A stretch of 64,000 nt of DNA from Tranquillimonas rosea. GTDB lineage: Bacteria > Pseudomonadota > Alphaproteobacteria > Rhodobacterales > Rhodobacteraceae. Where the stretch lies: contig NZ_FOGU01000006.1 of the NCBI RefSeq assembly GCF_900111315.1, forward strand, positions 124,001-188,000, given 5' to 3'. The position numbers were made by a program, and so were the translations under genes. The notes under the pieces are model-generated. The model was not told the origin of the DNA. It did not search any database and saw only the letters and a program-made list of their open reading frames with translations. Below, in pieces: positions 46,102-55,091 of the stretch (position 1 is its first letter; each line of letters opens with the position of its first letter).

Positions 46102-47517
46102 ATGACGATCAATTACTTCAACGAGATGTTCGACGGCGAAACGGTGCGCGATCCGTATCACGGACTCGACGCCTGGAGCCGCAACATGCCCGAGGAACTG
46201 CGCACGCTGAAGCAATCCGAAGCCGAGGCGCTGTTCCGCCGCATCGGCATCACCTTTGCGGTCTACGGAGAGGGCGGGTCGCCGGACCGGCTGATCCCCT
46301 TCGACATGTTCCCCCGCGTGTTCAGCGCCGAGGAATGGCGCAAGCTCGACCGCGGGATCAAGCAGCGGGCCCGCGCGCTGAACGCCTTTCTGGTGGACGT
46401 CTACGGCCGTGGAGAGATCGTGAAGGCCGGCCGTGTTCCGGCCCGGCTGGTCTACGGCAACGACGCCTTCGAGACCGCCGTCTGCGGCATCGTCCCGCCG
46501 ATGGGGGTCTATTCCCACATCGTCGGCATCGATCTCGTCCGCACGGGGCCCGAAGAGTTCTTCGTCCTCGAGGACAATTGCCGCACGCCCTCGGGGGTGT
46601 CGTACATGCTCGAGAACCGCGAGATCATGATGCGCATGTTCCCGGGGCTGTTCCAGGAAAAGCGCATCGCCCCGGTCGAGGCCTATCCCGCGATCCTCAA
46701 GCGGACGCTGGCCAGCGTCGCCCCGCGCAAGTGCGAGGGCGACCCGCGCGTGGTGATCCTGACGCCCGGCCATTTCAACTCGGCCTACTACGAGCACTCG
46801 TTCCTCGCAGACCAGATGGGCGTCGAACTGGTCGAGGGGCAGGATCTCTTCGTCGAGGGCGATTTCTGCTGGATGCGCACCACCGAGGGGCCCAAGCGCG
46901 TCGACGTGATCTATCGCCGGATCGACGACCATTTCCTCGACCCGCTGTGCTTCCGGCCGGATTCGATGCTCGGCGTTCCGGGCCTGATGAACGTCTACCG
47001 ATCGGGTGGCGTGAACATCTGCTCGGCGCCGGGCGCGGGCGTGGCCGACGACAAGGCGATCTACACCTTCGTGCCCGACATGGTGCGGTTCTACCTCGGC
47101 GAAGAGCCGATCCTGCAGAACGTCCCGACCTGGCAATGCGCCAAGCCGGACGAGTGCAAGTACGTCCTCGAGAACCTCTCGGAACTGGTGGTCAAGGAGG
47201 TCCACGGCTCGGGCGGCTATGGCATGCTCGTCGGCCCCAGGGCCACCAGGGAACAGATCTCCGCCTTCGCCGCCAAGATCGAGGAAGACCCCGACAACTA
47301 CATCGCCCAGCCGACGCTGGCGCTCTCGACCTGCCCCACCTTCGTCGAGAATGGCGTCGCCCCCCGCCACGTGGACCTGCGCCCCTATTGCCTCGTCGGC
47401 GAACGGGTCGAACTGGTGCCGGGCGGGCTGACGCGTGTGGCGCTGAAGGAGGGCTCGCTCGTGGTGAACTCGTCGCAGGGCGGCGGGGTCAAGGACACCT
47501 GGGTTCTGGCGGAGTGA
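46102..47517 (+). CDS. Circularly permuted type 2 ATP-grasp protein
   Basis: A 471-residue protein of the DUF404/DUF407 (COG2308) family, predicted by sequence analysis in the literature to be a peptide-bond-forming ATP-grasp ligase with permuted core. Recognisable segments are KQRARALNAFLVDVYG near residue 87, the metal-site-like FFVLEDNCRTPSGVSYMLENR, VILTPGHFNSAYYEHSFLA, VNICSAPGAGVADDKAIY, and VVKEVHGSGGYGMLVGP. AGAGGGGG precedes the ATG. It is the first gene of a four-gene set with alpha-E, transglutaminase and Anbu. The substrate is unknown. Confidence 0.92.
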   Translation: MTINYFNEMFDGETVRDPYHGLDAWSRNMPEELRTLKQSEAEALFRRIGITFAVYGEGGSPDRLIPFDMFPRVFSAEEWRKLDRGIKQRARALNAFLVDVYGRGEIVKAGRVPARLVYGNDAFETAVCGIVPPMGVYSHIVGIDLVRTGPEEFFVLEDNCRTPSGVSYMLENREIMMRMFPGLFQEKRIAPVEAYPAILKRTLASVAPRKCEGDPRVVILTPGHFNSAYYEHSFLADQMGVELVEGQDLFVEGDFCWMRTTEGPKRVDVIYRRIDDHFLDPLCFRPDSMLGVPGLMNVYRSGGVNICSAPGAGVADDKAIYTFVPDMVRFYLGEEPILQNVPTWQCAKPDECKYVLENLSELVVKEVHGSGGYGMLVGPRATREQISAFAAKIEEDPDNYIAQPTLALSTCPTFVENGVAPRHVDLRPYCLVGERVELVPGGLTRVALKEGSLVVNSSQGGGVKDTWVLAE

Positions 47518-47521
47518 TCGC

Positions 47522-48475
47522 ATGCTGAGCCGTACCGCCGAAAACCTCTTCTGGATGGCCCGCTACATCGAGCGCGCCGAGACCAACGCACGCCTGCTCG
47601 AGGTGGGCGCGCGCAACGCCCTGATCCCCAATACCAGCGGCGGTTTCCGCACCGAGTGGGACTCGGTCCTGCAGGCCAGCGGCAGCGCCGAGGGCTTCTA
47701 CGAGAAATACGGTGACGTGGTCGAGCGGAACGTCGAGACGTGGATGTTCTTCGACCACGACAACCCCTCGTCGGTCGCCTCCTGCATCTCCCAGGCGCGC
47801 GAGAACGGCCGCATCGTCCGCACGGCGCTCACCAGCCAGGTCTGGGACGCGCTGAACAACGCCTTCTCCGAGATCCGCGCCTTCGGTCGCACCGAGCGCT
47901 CGAAGATCTCGCTGAGCGATCTCAGCGAATGGACCCTGCGGACGACGGCGCTGGTGCGCGGCTCGGCCCTGGCCACGCAGCTGCGCAACGACGGCTACGA
48001 CTTCACCAATATCGGCCATCACCTCGAGCGGGCCGATTCCACTGCCCGGCTGCTCGACGTGAAATACTACGTCCTGCTTCCCCAGGCGAGCTTCGTGGGT
48101 TCTGGCCTCGACAACTACCAGTGGCGCACGCTGCTGCGCGCGATGAGCGCCCACCGCGCCTTCTCCTGGGCCTATGGGGGCGAGATCACGCCGCCCAAGA
48201 TCGTCGACTTCCTCGTACTCAACCGCGCCTCGCCGCGCTCGCTGCTGACCGCGCTCGAGGGCGCGTCGGAACATCTCGACCGGCTGGCCCGCGGCTACGG
48301 CCGCTCGACCGAGGCCCAGAGCCAGGTCCGCACCCTGGTCGGCGAACTCGCCGAGATGACCGTCGACGACATCTTCGAGGAAGGGCTCCACGAGTTCCTC
48401 ACGCGGTTCATCGGCGACACCGCGGGTCTCGCCGCCACCGTGCACGCAACCTACCTGAACGGAGACGTGCGATGA
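47522..48475 (+). CDS. Alpha-E domain protein
   Basis: A 317-residue mostly helical protein of the alpha-E (COG2307) family. It opens with MLSRTAENLFWMARYIERAETNARLLE, the family signature, and has a second similar helix pair at ITNIGHHLERADSTARLLDVKYY (about residues 177-200). Function is unknown, but it co-occurs with permuted ATP-grasp and transglutaminase genes across bacteria. It starts 4 bases after the ATP-grasp stop and overlaps the transglutaminase start (ATGA), so the three are co-translated. Confidence 0.92.
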   Translation: MLSRTAENLFWMARYIERAETNARLLEVGARNALIPNTSGGFRTEWDSVLQASGSAEGFYEKYGDVVERNVETWMFFDHDNPSSVASCISQARENGRIVRTALTSQVWDALNNAFSEIRAFGRTERSKISLSDLSEWTLRTTALVRGSALATQLRNDGYDFTNIGHHLERADSTARLLDVKYYVLLPQASFVGSGLDNYQWRTLLRAMSAHRAFSWAYGGEITPPKIVDFLVLNRASPRSLLTALEGASEHLDRLARGYGRSTEAQSQVRTLVGELAEMTVDDIFEEGLHEFLTRFIGDTAGLAATVHATYLNGDVR

Positions 48476-49311
48476 GGCTGACCGTCTCCCACACGACGAC
48501 CTATCAGTTCTCGCCGCCGAAACGCGGCGTGGTCCAGAGCCACCGCCTGACGCCCGCCCGGACCGCCGGACAGGCGGCCCGGTCCTGGTCCGTCAGCGTC
48601 CCGGGCGCCACACAGGGCGCCGCCTTCCGCGACGGGGCCGGGGACTGGATCGACACGGTCTCGCTCGCCGGCCCGGTCAGCGAGCTCTCGGTCGAGGTCA
48701 CCGGCGTGGTCGAGACATCGGACACGTCCGGCGTCCTGCGCGACCACCGCGAGACCGTGCCGCCGATGGCCTACCTGCGCGAGACGCGTGCCACCCATGT
48801 CGACCACGATCTCGCCGTTCTCTCCCGCGACGCCGTCGCCGAGCTGCCGGAGGACGACGCGCTCGGCCGGGCCCATGCCCTGTCCGAGGCGGTCGCGGCC
48901 CGCATCGCCTACCGCTCGGGCAGCACCCTCTGGGGGACCTCGGCGGCCGAGGCGCTCGCCCAGGGCGAAGGCGTCTGCCAGGATCAGGCCCATGCGCTGA
49001 TCGCGGTGGCGATCGCCGCGGGGCTTCCGGCGCGCTACGTCGCCGGCTACCTCTATTCCGCCAACGGCGACCTCGCCGCGGACGAGGCGACCCATGCCTG
49101 GGCCGAGATCTGGATCGACCGCCTGGGCTGGGTGGGCTTCGACCCCGCCAACGGCTGCTGTCCCGACGACCGCTACATCCGGCTCGGCTCGGGGCACGAC
49201 GCGGTGGGCGCCGCCCCGATCCGCAGCGTCTCCGAGGGCGCGGGCGACGAGCATCTCGACGTCTCCGTCTCGATCCTTCCAGATACCGCGCAGTCCCAGT
49301 CGCAACAGTAA
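48472..49311 (+). CDS. Transglutaminase-like cysteine protease
   Basis: A 279-residue protein with an N-terminal beta-rich region (about 1-100) and a transglutaminase core. The papain-like triad is visible: Cys169 in GEGVCQDQAH, His208 in THAWAEIW and Asp224 in GFDPANG. The bacterial family (COG1305) is thought to work as peptidase or amide-forming enzyme rather than a crosslinker. No signal peptide, so cytoplasmic. It overlaps alpha-E and is separated from Anbu by a 216-base gap containing a hairpin repeat. Confidence 0.93.
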   Translation: MRLTVSHTTTYQFSPPKRGVVQSHRLTPARTAGQAARSWSVSVPGATQGAAFRDGAGDWIDTVSLAGPVSELSVEVTGVVETSDTSGVLRDHRETVPPMAYLRETRATHVDHDLAVLSRDAVAELPEDDALGRAHALSEAVAARIAYRSGSTLWGTSAAEALAQGEGVCQDQAHALIAVAIAAGLPARYVAGYLYSANGDLAADEATHAWAEIWIDRLGWVGFDPANGCCPDDRYIRLGSGHDAVGAAPIRSVSEGAGDEHLDVSVSILPDTAQSQSQQ

Positions 49312-49312
49312 C

Positions 49313-49372
49313 TCTTCGGTTCCCGAAATATCCCGGGGGAGTCGCCGCTGGCGACGGGGGCAGCGCCCCCAC
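49313..49372 (-). repeat. Rhodobacteraceae-type hairpin repeat, copy 2 (inverted)
   Basis: Inverted relative of the element at 11423-11471: CTCTTCGGTTCC, GAAATATCCCGGGGG, then two hairpins, GTCGCC-GCT-GGCGAC (49341-49355) and GGGGGC-AGC-GCCCCC (49356-49370). Copy 1 lacks the first small hairpin. It begins two bases after the transglutaminase stop and may limit transcription into the Anbu gene. Confidence 0.7.
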
Positions 49373-49527
49373 TGCCGCGCCGGGACGGCGCGGAGATCCG
49401 CGTGGCGCGCACTTGCGCGCCTCATTTCGGCAACGTGGCGGAAATTCGGACCGCGCGCCATTGTCCCTGGGCCGGGCGCGGCCTAGCTAGGCGGAGCGCA
49501 GCGCGCCACTGACAGGGGGATTGTCCC

Positions 49528-50253
49528 GTGACCTATTGCGTCGGTCTTCTTCTGGATGCCGGCATCGTTCTGTTGTCCGACACCCGGACCAATGCCGGGC
49601 TCGACAACATCTCGACCTACCGCAAGATGTTCCTGTTCGAAGAGCCCGGCGACCGGGCGATCGCGATCATGACCGCCGGCAGTCTGTCGGTGACCCAGAC
49701 GACCCTCGCGCGTCTGCAGGACGCGATCGACGATCCCGACGCGGGGCCGGAGAAGTCGATCATGCACTGCCAGACGATGCTGGACGTGGCGCAGCTCGTG
49801 GGCGACACGCTGGCGCGCACCACGCAGGAGATCTCGCAGAAGATGACGGCGATGTCGCAGACGGCCTCGGCGTCGCTGATCGTCGCCGGCCAGCGCAAGG
49901 GCGGCGAGATGCGGATGTTCCTCGTCTACAAGGAGGGCAACTTCATCGAGGCGACCGCCGACACGCCCTTCCTGCAGATCGGCGAGCACAAGTACGGCAA
50001 GCCGATTCTCGACCGGGTGATCGAGCCGGGCACCAGCCTTGTCGAGGCGCAGAAGGCCGCGCTGCTGTCGATGGATTCGACCCTGCGGTCCAATCTCAGT
50101 GTCGGCATGCCGCTGGATCTCACCGTAATCGAGCGCGACCGGATGGCGGTGTCCGTCAGCCGCCGGATCGAGCCCGACGACGAGACGTTCCACAAGATGT
50201 CGCTGGCCTGGTCCGAGGCCCTGCGCGACGCCTTCGGCAAGATCGAGATCTGA
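49528..50253 (+). CDS. Anbu, bacterial proteasome-type peptidase
   Basis: A 241-residue Ntn-hydrolase of the Anbu (COG3484) family, related to proteasome beta subunits and HslV. After Met1 removal the N-terminus is Thr1 (TYCVGLLLDAG). Asp17 in LLSDTRTNAG and a lysine at position 32 (YRKM) match the catalytic layout of proteasome-type enzymes. Published Anbu structures show open helical or ring-like assemblies and weak or no known substrate cleavage. The GTG at 49528 places the Thr directly after the start residue and has AGGGGGA upstream. It follows the ATP-grasp/alpha-E/transglutaminase genes with which it is widely associated. Confidence 0.95.
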   Translation: MTYCVGLLLDAGIVLLSDTRTNAGLDNISTYRKMFLFEEPGDRAIAIMTAGSLSVTQTTLARLQDAIDDPDAGPEKSIMHCQTMLDVAQLVGDTLARTTQEISQKMTAMSQTASASLIVAGQRKGGEMRMFLVYKEGNFIEATADTPFLQIGEHKYGKPILDRVIEPGTSLVEAQKAALLSMDSTLRSNLSVGMPLDLTVIERDRMAVSVSRRIEPDDETFHKMSLAWSEALRDAFGKIEI

Positions 50254-50256
50254 CGC

Positions 50257-51192
50257 TCAGGGGTGCCCGGCGAAATGCGCCGCGGCGGTGTCGAAGACGC
50301 GGTTGCGCACCTCGGGCGTCTCCATCATCACCTCGTGGCGCGCGCCCTCGATCATCTCCAGCCGCCCGCCCGGCCAGCGCGCCATGCGCCGCTCGATCCG
50401 GGGCATGTCGACGATGGTCTCGTCCGAGCCGAGGAAGGTCACCACCGGCACCGGCGGCGCGGGCAGGGCGGCCAGCGCGCGGGTCTCGGTCAGAGCCTCG
50501 TGCAGCCAGCCCATCGATGGCCCGCCGAGCCGCAGGTCGGGATGCGCCTCGGTCTGGCGCGCCATGTAGCCGAACATCTCTTCGTCGGTGGTCAGCGCGT
50601 TGCTGCCGAAGGGTTCGGAATTGACATAGGGCTCGCCCTTGGTGCCGGGCGCATAGCGGTGCGACTGCCCCAGCTGTACCGACAGCCAGGACAACGAGAC
50701 CGCCAGCGGCATCACGTTGCGCGCCAGGCGGATGCCCCACATCGGCGCGCTGAAGCAGGCGGCGTTGACGTCGAGCCCCTCGATCAGTGCCCGCAGGCCG
50801 ACGCAGCCGCCCATCGAATGCGCGACGAGGTAATAGGGTTTGGGCAGGCCCCGCTCCTGTGCCACGGCCAGCACCGCGGCCACGTCCCGCTGGTAGTCGG
50901 GAAAGGTCAGGACATGCCCCGACAGGCGGTCGGGCAGCAGCCGATCGGCCAGACCCTGTCCGCGCCAGTCGATCGCCAGCATGGCAAAGCCGCGCCGCGC
51001 GAACTCGGTGGCGGCACGCCCGTATTTCTCGACGTATTCGGTGCGGCCCGGAAAGAGCAGGACGGTCCCCTTCTCGCCGTCCTCCGGCCAGAATCCGACC
51101 CGGATGCGCACGGAGTCCGAGGTCCTCAGCCACCAGGCTTCGGCGCTGTCGGGGCCGTCCGCGACCTCGTCGAAATAGGGCGCCCGCTCCAT
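50257..51192 (-). CDS. Alpha/beta hydrolase, lysophospholipase-like
   Basis: A 311-residue alpha/beta hydrolase. TVLLFPGRTEYVEKYGRAA and IDWRGQGLADR near the N-terminus, the nucleophile elbow AHSMGG (Ser about 125) and the late GARHEVMME (catalytic His) follow the monoacylglycerol lipase/PldB pattern; the acid is likely in FLGSDETI. It probably hydrolyses lipid esters in the cytoplasm. It sits 5 bases downstream of the SCP2-like gene on the same strand, so the two are likely an operon. It converges with Anbu with only 3 bases between stops. Confidence 0.88.
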   Translation of the reverse strand: MERAPYFDEVADGPDSAEAWWLRTSDSVRIRVGFWPEDGEKGTVLLFPGRTEYVEKYGRAATEFARRGFAMLAIDWRGQGLADRLLPDRLSGHVLTFPDYQRDVAAVLAVAQERGLPKPYYLVAHSMGGCVGLRALIEGLDVNAACFSAPMWGIRLARNVMPLAVSLSWLSVQLGQSHRYAPGTKGEPYVNSEPFGSNALTTDEEMFGYMARQTEAHPDLRLGGPSMGWLHEALTETRALAALPAPPVPVVTFLGSDETIVDMPRIERRMARWPGGRLEMIEGARHEVMMETPEVRNRVFDTAAAHFAGHP

Positions 51193-51197
51193 ACCGG

Positions 51198-51485
51198 TCA
51201 GGACAGGGCCGTCCCGAGCTTCATCGCCTGGCCCATGTCGCCGTCGATCTTGAGCTTGCCGGTCATGAACGCCGTGGTCGGGTTCAGCGCGCCGTCCAGC
51301 ATGTCGCGGAAGGTGTCGGCATCGGCGGTCATGGTGACCTCGGCGTCCTCGTCGCCGGCGCGGGCACCATCCTGGTCGAGCATGACGGTGCCCTCGTCCT
51401 CGATCACGAACTTGGCCGAGCCGTCGAAGCTTCCGCCGGTTTTCTCGTTCAGGGCGGTCACGGCATGGTCGATCACGTCGCTCAT
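51198..51485 (-). CDS. SCP2 sterol-binding domain protein
   Basis: A 95-residue protein spanning one SCP2-like domain: GSFDGSAKFVIEDEGTVMLDQDGA, then VTMTADADTFRDMLDGALNPTTAFMTGKLKIDGDMGQAMKL, the usual family ending. These small domains bind lipids or other hydrophobic ligands. The ATG at 51485 has AGGAGAA upstream. It is followed closely by a lipase-like hydrolase gene, so a shared lipid-related role is plausible but not shown. It is divergent from the TPR gene. Confidence 0.9.
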   Translation of the reverse strand: MSDVIDHAVTALNEKTGGSFDGSAKFVIEDEGTVMLDQDGARAGDEDAEVTMTADADTFRDMLDGALNPTTAFMTGKLKIDGDMGQAMKLGTALS

Positions 51486-51557
51486 CGGTATGTTCTCCTG
51501 GTTGTGAGCGCGAAGGGGGATGCCTCCGGCCCGGAATGCGCTATGCTCGGGAGCGTT

Positions 51558-52115
51558 ATGAGACCATTCCGCCGATACCTCAAATACGCCGTTGCGGCAT
51601 TTCTGCTCGGGGCCGGCGGCACGCCGCTTCCCGCACAAAACGCCGACCTCGACCCCCTGTTCCAGCAGCTTAGGTCGGCGGATGACGGTGAGGCCGAACC
51701 GATCGTTCAGAAGATCTACGAGGAATGGTCGAACTCCGGCTCCGCCTCGATGGATCTGCTGCTCGAGCGCGGGCGCGAGGCGTTGCAGGCCGGGGACACC
51801 GAGATCGCCATCGAGCATTTCAGCGCCCTCATCGACCATGCGCCGGACTTCGCCGAAGGCTACAACGCGCGCGCCACCGCGTTCTTTCAGCAGAAGCGGT
51901 ACGGCCTGTCGCTGAACGACCTCGAGATGGCGCTGGCGCGGAACCCGCGGCATTTCGGCGCCCTGAGCGGGCTGGCCATCATCATGGAAGAGCTCGGGCA
52001 CGAGGATCTTGCCCTGCGCGCCTGGCGCGAGGTCGTGGCCCTCCACCCCCAGCAGGACCAGGCGGACGAGGCGATCGCCCGACTCGAGCAGCTGGTCGAG
52101 GGCAGCCGGCTCTGA
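51558..52115 (+). CDS. Exported TPR protein
   Basis: A 185-residue protein. A signal peptide (about 1-28, basic start then AVAAFLLGAGGTPLPAQ) directs it to the periplasm. About three tetratricopeptide repeats follow, for example ALQAGDTEIAIEHFSALIDHAPDFAEGYNARA and AFFQQKRYGLSLNDLEMALARNPRHFGAL. It is probably a scaffold for protein contacts; no partner is visible. GGGAG precedes ATG 51558; an ATG at 51543 is an alternative. Confidence 0.85.
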   Translation: MRPFRRYLKYAVAAFLLGAGGTPLPAQNADLDPLFQQLRSADDGEAEPIVQKIYEEWSNSGSASMDLLLERGREALQAGDTEIAIEHFSALIDHAPDFAEGYNARATAFFQQKRYGLSLNDLEMALARNPRHFGALSGLAIIMEELGHEDLALRAWREVVALHPQQDQADEAIARLEQLVEGSRL

Positions 52116-52187
52116 TCGCCGCCGGCCTTGTTGCCGGCGGTCGCTTCTGGTTTTGTGCCCGTGGGTTCAAAGAACAGGCAGGCAGCG

Positions 52188-55091
52188 ATGGCAGTCGATA
52201 CGGGCCGGATCACCGCGGTCCTCGGCCCCACCAATACCGGCAAGACCCACTACGCGATCGAACGCATGCTGGGTTATCGGTCCGGCGTCATCGGTCTGCC
52301 GCTCCGGCTTCTCGCCCGCGAGGTCTATGACCGCATCGTCGCCGTCCGTGGCCCGAACGCCGTGGCGCTGGTCACCGGCGAGGAGCGGATCGTTCCCGAG
52401 CGTACCCAGTACTGGGTCTGCACCGTCGAGGCGATGCCGGACGGCATGGGCTGCGATTTCGTCGCCATCGACGAGATACAGCTCTGTGCAGATCCCGAAC
52501 GGGGGCACGTCTTCACCGACCGGCTGCTGCGGGCGCGAGGCACGCAGGAGACGCTGTTCCTCGGCGCCGACACGATGCGCAGCGCGATCGCCGCGCTGGT
52601 GCCTGGTGTGCAGTTCATGCGGCGCGACCGCTTCTCCGAGCTGATCTACGCCGGCCCGAAAAAGATCACTCGGATGCAGGCCCGCAGCGCCATCGTCGGT
52701 TTCTCGATCGACAACGTCTATGCCTTCGCCGAGCTGATCCGCCGCCAGAAGGGCGGGGCGGCCGTGGTGATGGGCGCGCTCAGCCCGCGGACCCGCAACG
52801 CGCAGGTCGAGATGTACCAGAACGGCGACGTGGATTTCCTCGTCGCCACCGACGCGATCGGCATGGGGCTGAACCTCGACATCAATCACGTCGCCTTCTC
52901 GGCCACGCGCAAGTTCGACGGCAAGCGGATGCGCGACCTCGCCCCGAACGAACTGGCGCAGATTGCCGGTCGGGCCGGGCGGCACATGAACGACGGCACC
53001 TTCGGCACGACCGGCGACGCCGCGCCGCTGAACGAGTCCACGGTCGAGGCGATCACCAGCCATTCGTTCACCCCGATCCGCAAGCTGCAATGGCGCAACG
53101 ACCGCCTGCGCTTCGGCTCGATCGACGCGCTGATCGGCTCGCTGGAAGAGGGGATTGAGAACGAGCATCTCGTCAAGGCGCGGGAGGCGGACGACCTGAC
53201 CGCTCTCAAGGCGCTGGCCGACATCCCCGAGGTGCGGGAGCGCGCGCGCGACGGCCCCGGCGTGCGTCTGTTGTGGGACGTGTGCCGGATCCCCGACTTC
53301 CGCGGCATCTCGTCGACCGAGCACGCCTCGCTTCTGGAGAAGATTTTCGGCTTCCTGAACGAGTGGGGCCGGGTGCCCGACGACTGGCTGCATCGGCAGG
53401 TCAGCCGGATCGATCGAACCGATGGCGACATAGACGCGTTGTCCAAACGATTGGCATACATCCGCACATGGACCTACGTGGCGCAGCGCAAAGGGTGGGT
53501 CGATGACGAAACCCATTGGCGCGAGGCGACACGTGCCGTAGAAGACCGGCTGTCCGACGCGCTCCACGGAGCGTTGACGCAGCGATTCGTGGACCGGCGC
53601 ACCAGCGTTCTGATGCGCCGGCTCAAGCAGAAGGAGGGCCTTGTGGCCGAGGTCAACGACAAGAGCGAAGTGACCGTCGAGGGTCAGTTCGTGGGACGGC
53701 TGGAAGGGTTCCGCTTCCGGCAGGATTCAACCGGAGGCGCCGACGAGGCCAAGACGCTTCGGCAGGCCGCCACGCAGGCATTGCGCCCCGAGTTCCACCT
53801 GCGCGCAGACCGCTTCTACAACGCGCCGGACACCGAGATCGACTATACCGAACAGGGTGGTCTGATGTGGGGCGAGCAGGCAGTCGGCAAGCTCGTGAAG
53901 GGTGCCGAACCGCTCAAGCCGCATGTCGAGGCGTTCGTCGACGAGGATGCCGGGCACGATGTCCAGCAGAAGGTGCAACGCCGTCTGCAGCACTTCATCG
54001 ACCGCAAGATCGCGAACCTGTTCGAGCCGCTCGTCGCGATGCAGCGGGACGAGGCGCTGAGCGGGCTTGCCCGCGGCTTTGCCTTCCGCATGGTCGAGGC
54101 CCTGGGCATCCTGCCGCGCGACGAGGTCGCGAACGAGGTCAAGGAACTGGACCAGACCGCACGCGGCAGCCTGCGCAAGCACGGCATCCGCTTCGGCCAG
54201 TTCACGATCTTCATGCCGCTTCTGCTGAAACCCGCGCCGACGCGGCTGCGGCTGGTGCTTTGGTCACTCTGGGAAGGTTTCGACGTCTTCCCCGAAAGCC
54301 CGCCGCCGGGCCTCGTGACGATCCCCGTGGTCGAGGGGGCGCCGGTCGGGGCCTATCGCATGTCCGGCTATCGACGTGCCGGCAGCCGGGCGATCCGCAT
54401 CGACATGCTCGAGCGCCTTGCCGACCTGCTGCGCGCGCAGGATACGCGCAACGGGTTCGAGGCGAGCGCCGATATGCTGTCGATCACCGGCATGACGCTC
54501 GAGCAGTTCGCCGACCTGATGCAGGGCCTCGGCTACAGCGCCGAGAAGAGCGAACGCGTCAAGGAACGCCCCGCGCCGGCGGCCAGCCAGGCCGATGCAC
54601 CGGCGCCGACGGGATCGGACGTTCCGGACCCGCCGCAGGAGACGCCGCCGCAGCCCGATCCGACGCCGCCGGGCCCGCCGCCGGAAACTCCGCCGGAGCC
54701 GGACCCGACTCCGCCCGGCCCGCCGCCCGAAGCCCCGCCGGAACCCGACCCGACGCCGGTTCCGCCGCCGGCCGAATCCGAGGCGGAGCCTGCTTCCGAG
54801 GCCGACGCGACCGAGGCGCCCGGCGAGACTCCGGCCCCCGAGATGGAGGTGTTCTACACCTTCGCCTGGGTCGGCACCCGCCAGCGCAACCAGGGTGGCC
54901 GCCGCGAGGGCAAGCCGGGGCAGAACCGCTCCAAGGCCAAGCAGGGCGCCAAGCCGGGCAAGCAGGGCAAGCGCCCCCCGCGCGAGGACAAGCCGAAGAA
55001 CTATCAGTCCAAGCCGGCCCGCAAGGAAAAGCAGATCGACCCCGACAACCCCTTCGCCGCCGCGCTTATGGGGCTGAAGGACAAATCCTGA
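52188..55091 (+). CDS. SUV3/MgpS-like superfamily 2 RNA helicase
   Basis: A 967-residue DExH-type helicase related to mitochondrial SUV3. Walker A GPTNTGKT is at 13-20, the DEIQLC box near 105, and motif VI QIAGRAGRHMNDGTFG near 263. A helical region follows to about residue 790. Then come three Pro-rich repeats (about 818-861), an acidic stretch and a Lys/Gly-rich basic tail. It is thought to unwind RNA in processing or decay. The ATG at 52188 is chosen; the frame remains open from 52128. It heads a string with S4, fdxA and carD that is conserved in alphaproteobacteria. Confidence 0.9.
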   Translation: MAVDTGRITAVLGPTNTGKTHYAIERMLGYRSGVIGLPLRLLAREVYDRIVAVRGPNAVALVTGEERIVPERTQYWVCTVEAMPDGMGCDFVAIDEIQLCADPERGHVFTDRLLRARGTQETLFLGADTMRSAIAALVPGVQFMRRDRFSELIYAGPKKITRMQARSAIVGFSIDNVYAFAELIRRQKGGAAVVMGALSPRTRNAQVEMYQNGDVDFLVATDAIGMGLNLDINHVAFSATRKFDGKRMRDLAPNELAQIAGRAGRHMNDGTFGTTGDAAPLNESTVEAITSHSFTPIRKLQWRNDRLRFGSIDALIGSLEEGIENEHLVKAREADDLTALKALADIPEVRERARDGPGVRLLWDVCRIPDFRGISSTEHASLLEKIFGFLNEWGRVPDDWLHRQVSRIDRTDGDIDALSKRLAYIRTWTYVAQRKGWVDDETHWREATRAVEDRLSDALHGALTQRFVDRRTSVLMRRLKQKEGLVAEVNDKSEVTVEGQFVGRLEGFRFRQDSTGGADEAKTLRQAATQALRPEFHLRADRFYNAPDTEIDYTEQGGLMWGEQAVGKLVKGAEPLKPHVEAFVDEDAGHDVQQKVQRRLQHFIDRKIANLFEPLVAMQRDEALSGLARGFAFRMVEALGILPRDEVANEVKELDQTARGSLRKHGIRFGQFTIFMPLLLKPAPTRLRLVLWSLWEGFDVFPESPPPGLVTIPVVEGAPVGAYRMSGYRRAGSRAIRIDMLERLADLLRAQDTRNGFEASADMLSITGMTLEQFADLMQGLGYSAEKSERVKERPAPAASQADAPAPTGSDVPDPPQETPPQPDPTPPGPPPETPPEPDPTPPGPPPEAPPEPDPTPVPPPAESEAEPASEADATEAPGETPAPEMEVFYTFAWVGTRQRNQGGRREGKPGQNRSKAKQGAKPGKQGKRPPREDKPKNYQSKPARKEKQIDPDNPFAAALMGLKDKS
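54639..54770 (+). repeat. In-frame Pro-rich tandem repeat in the helicase gene
   Basis: Three in-frame units of 45, 45 and 42 bases encode ETPPQPDPTPPGPPP, ETPPEPDPTPPGPPP and EAPPEPDPTPVPPP. The units differ at several synonymous and non-synonymous sites. They probably form a stiff linker between the helicase body and its basic tail, and the copy number may vary between strains. Confidence 0.85.
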
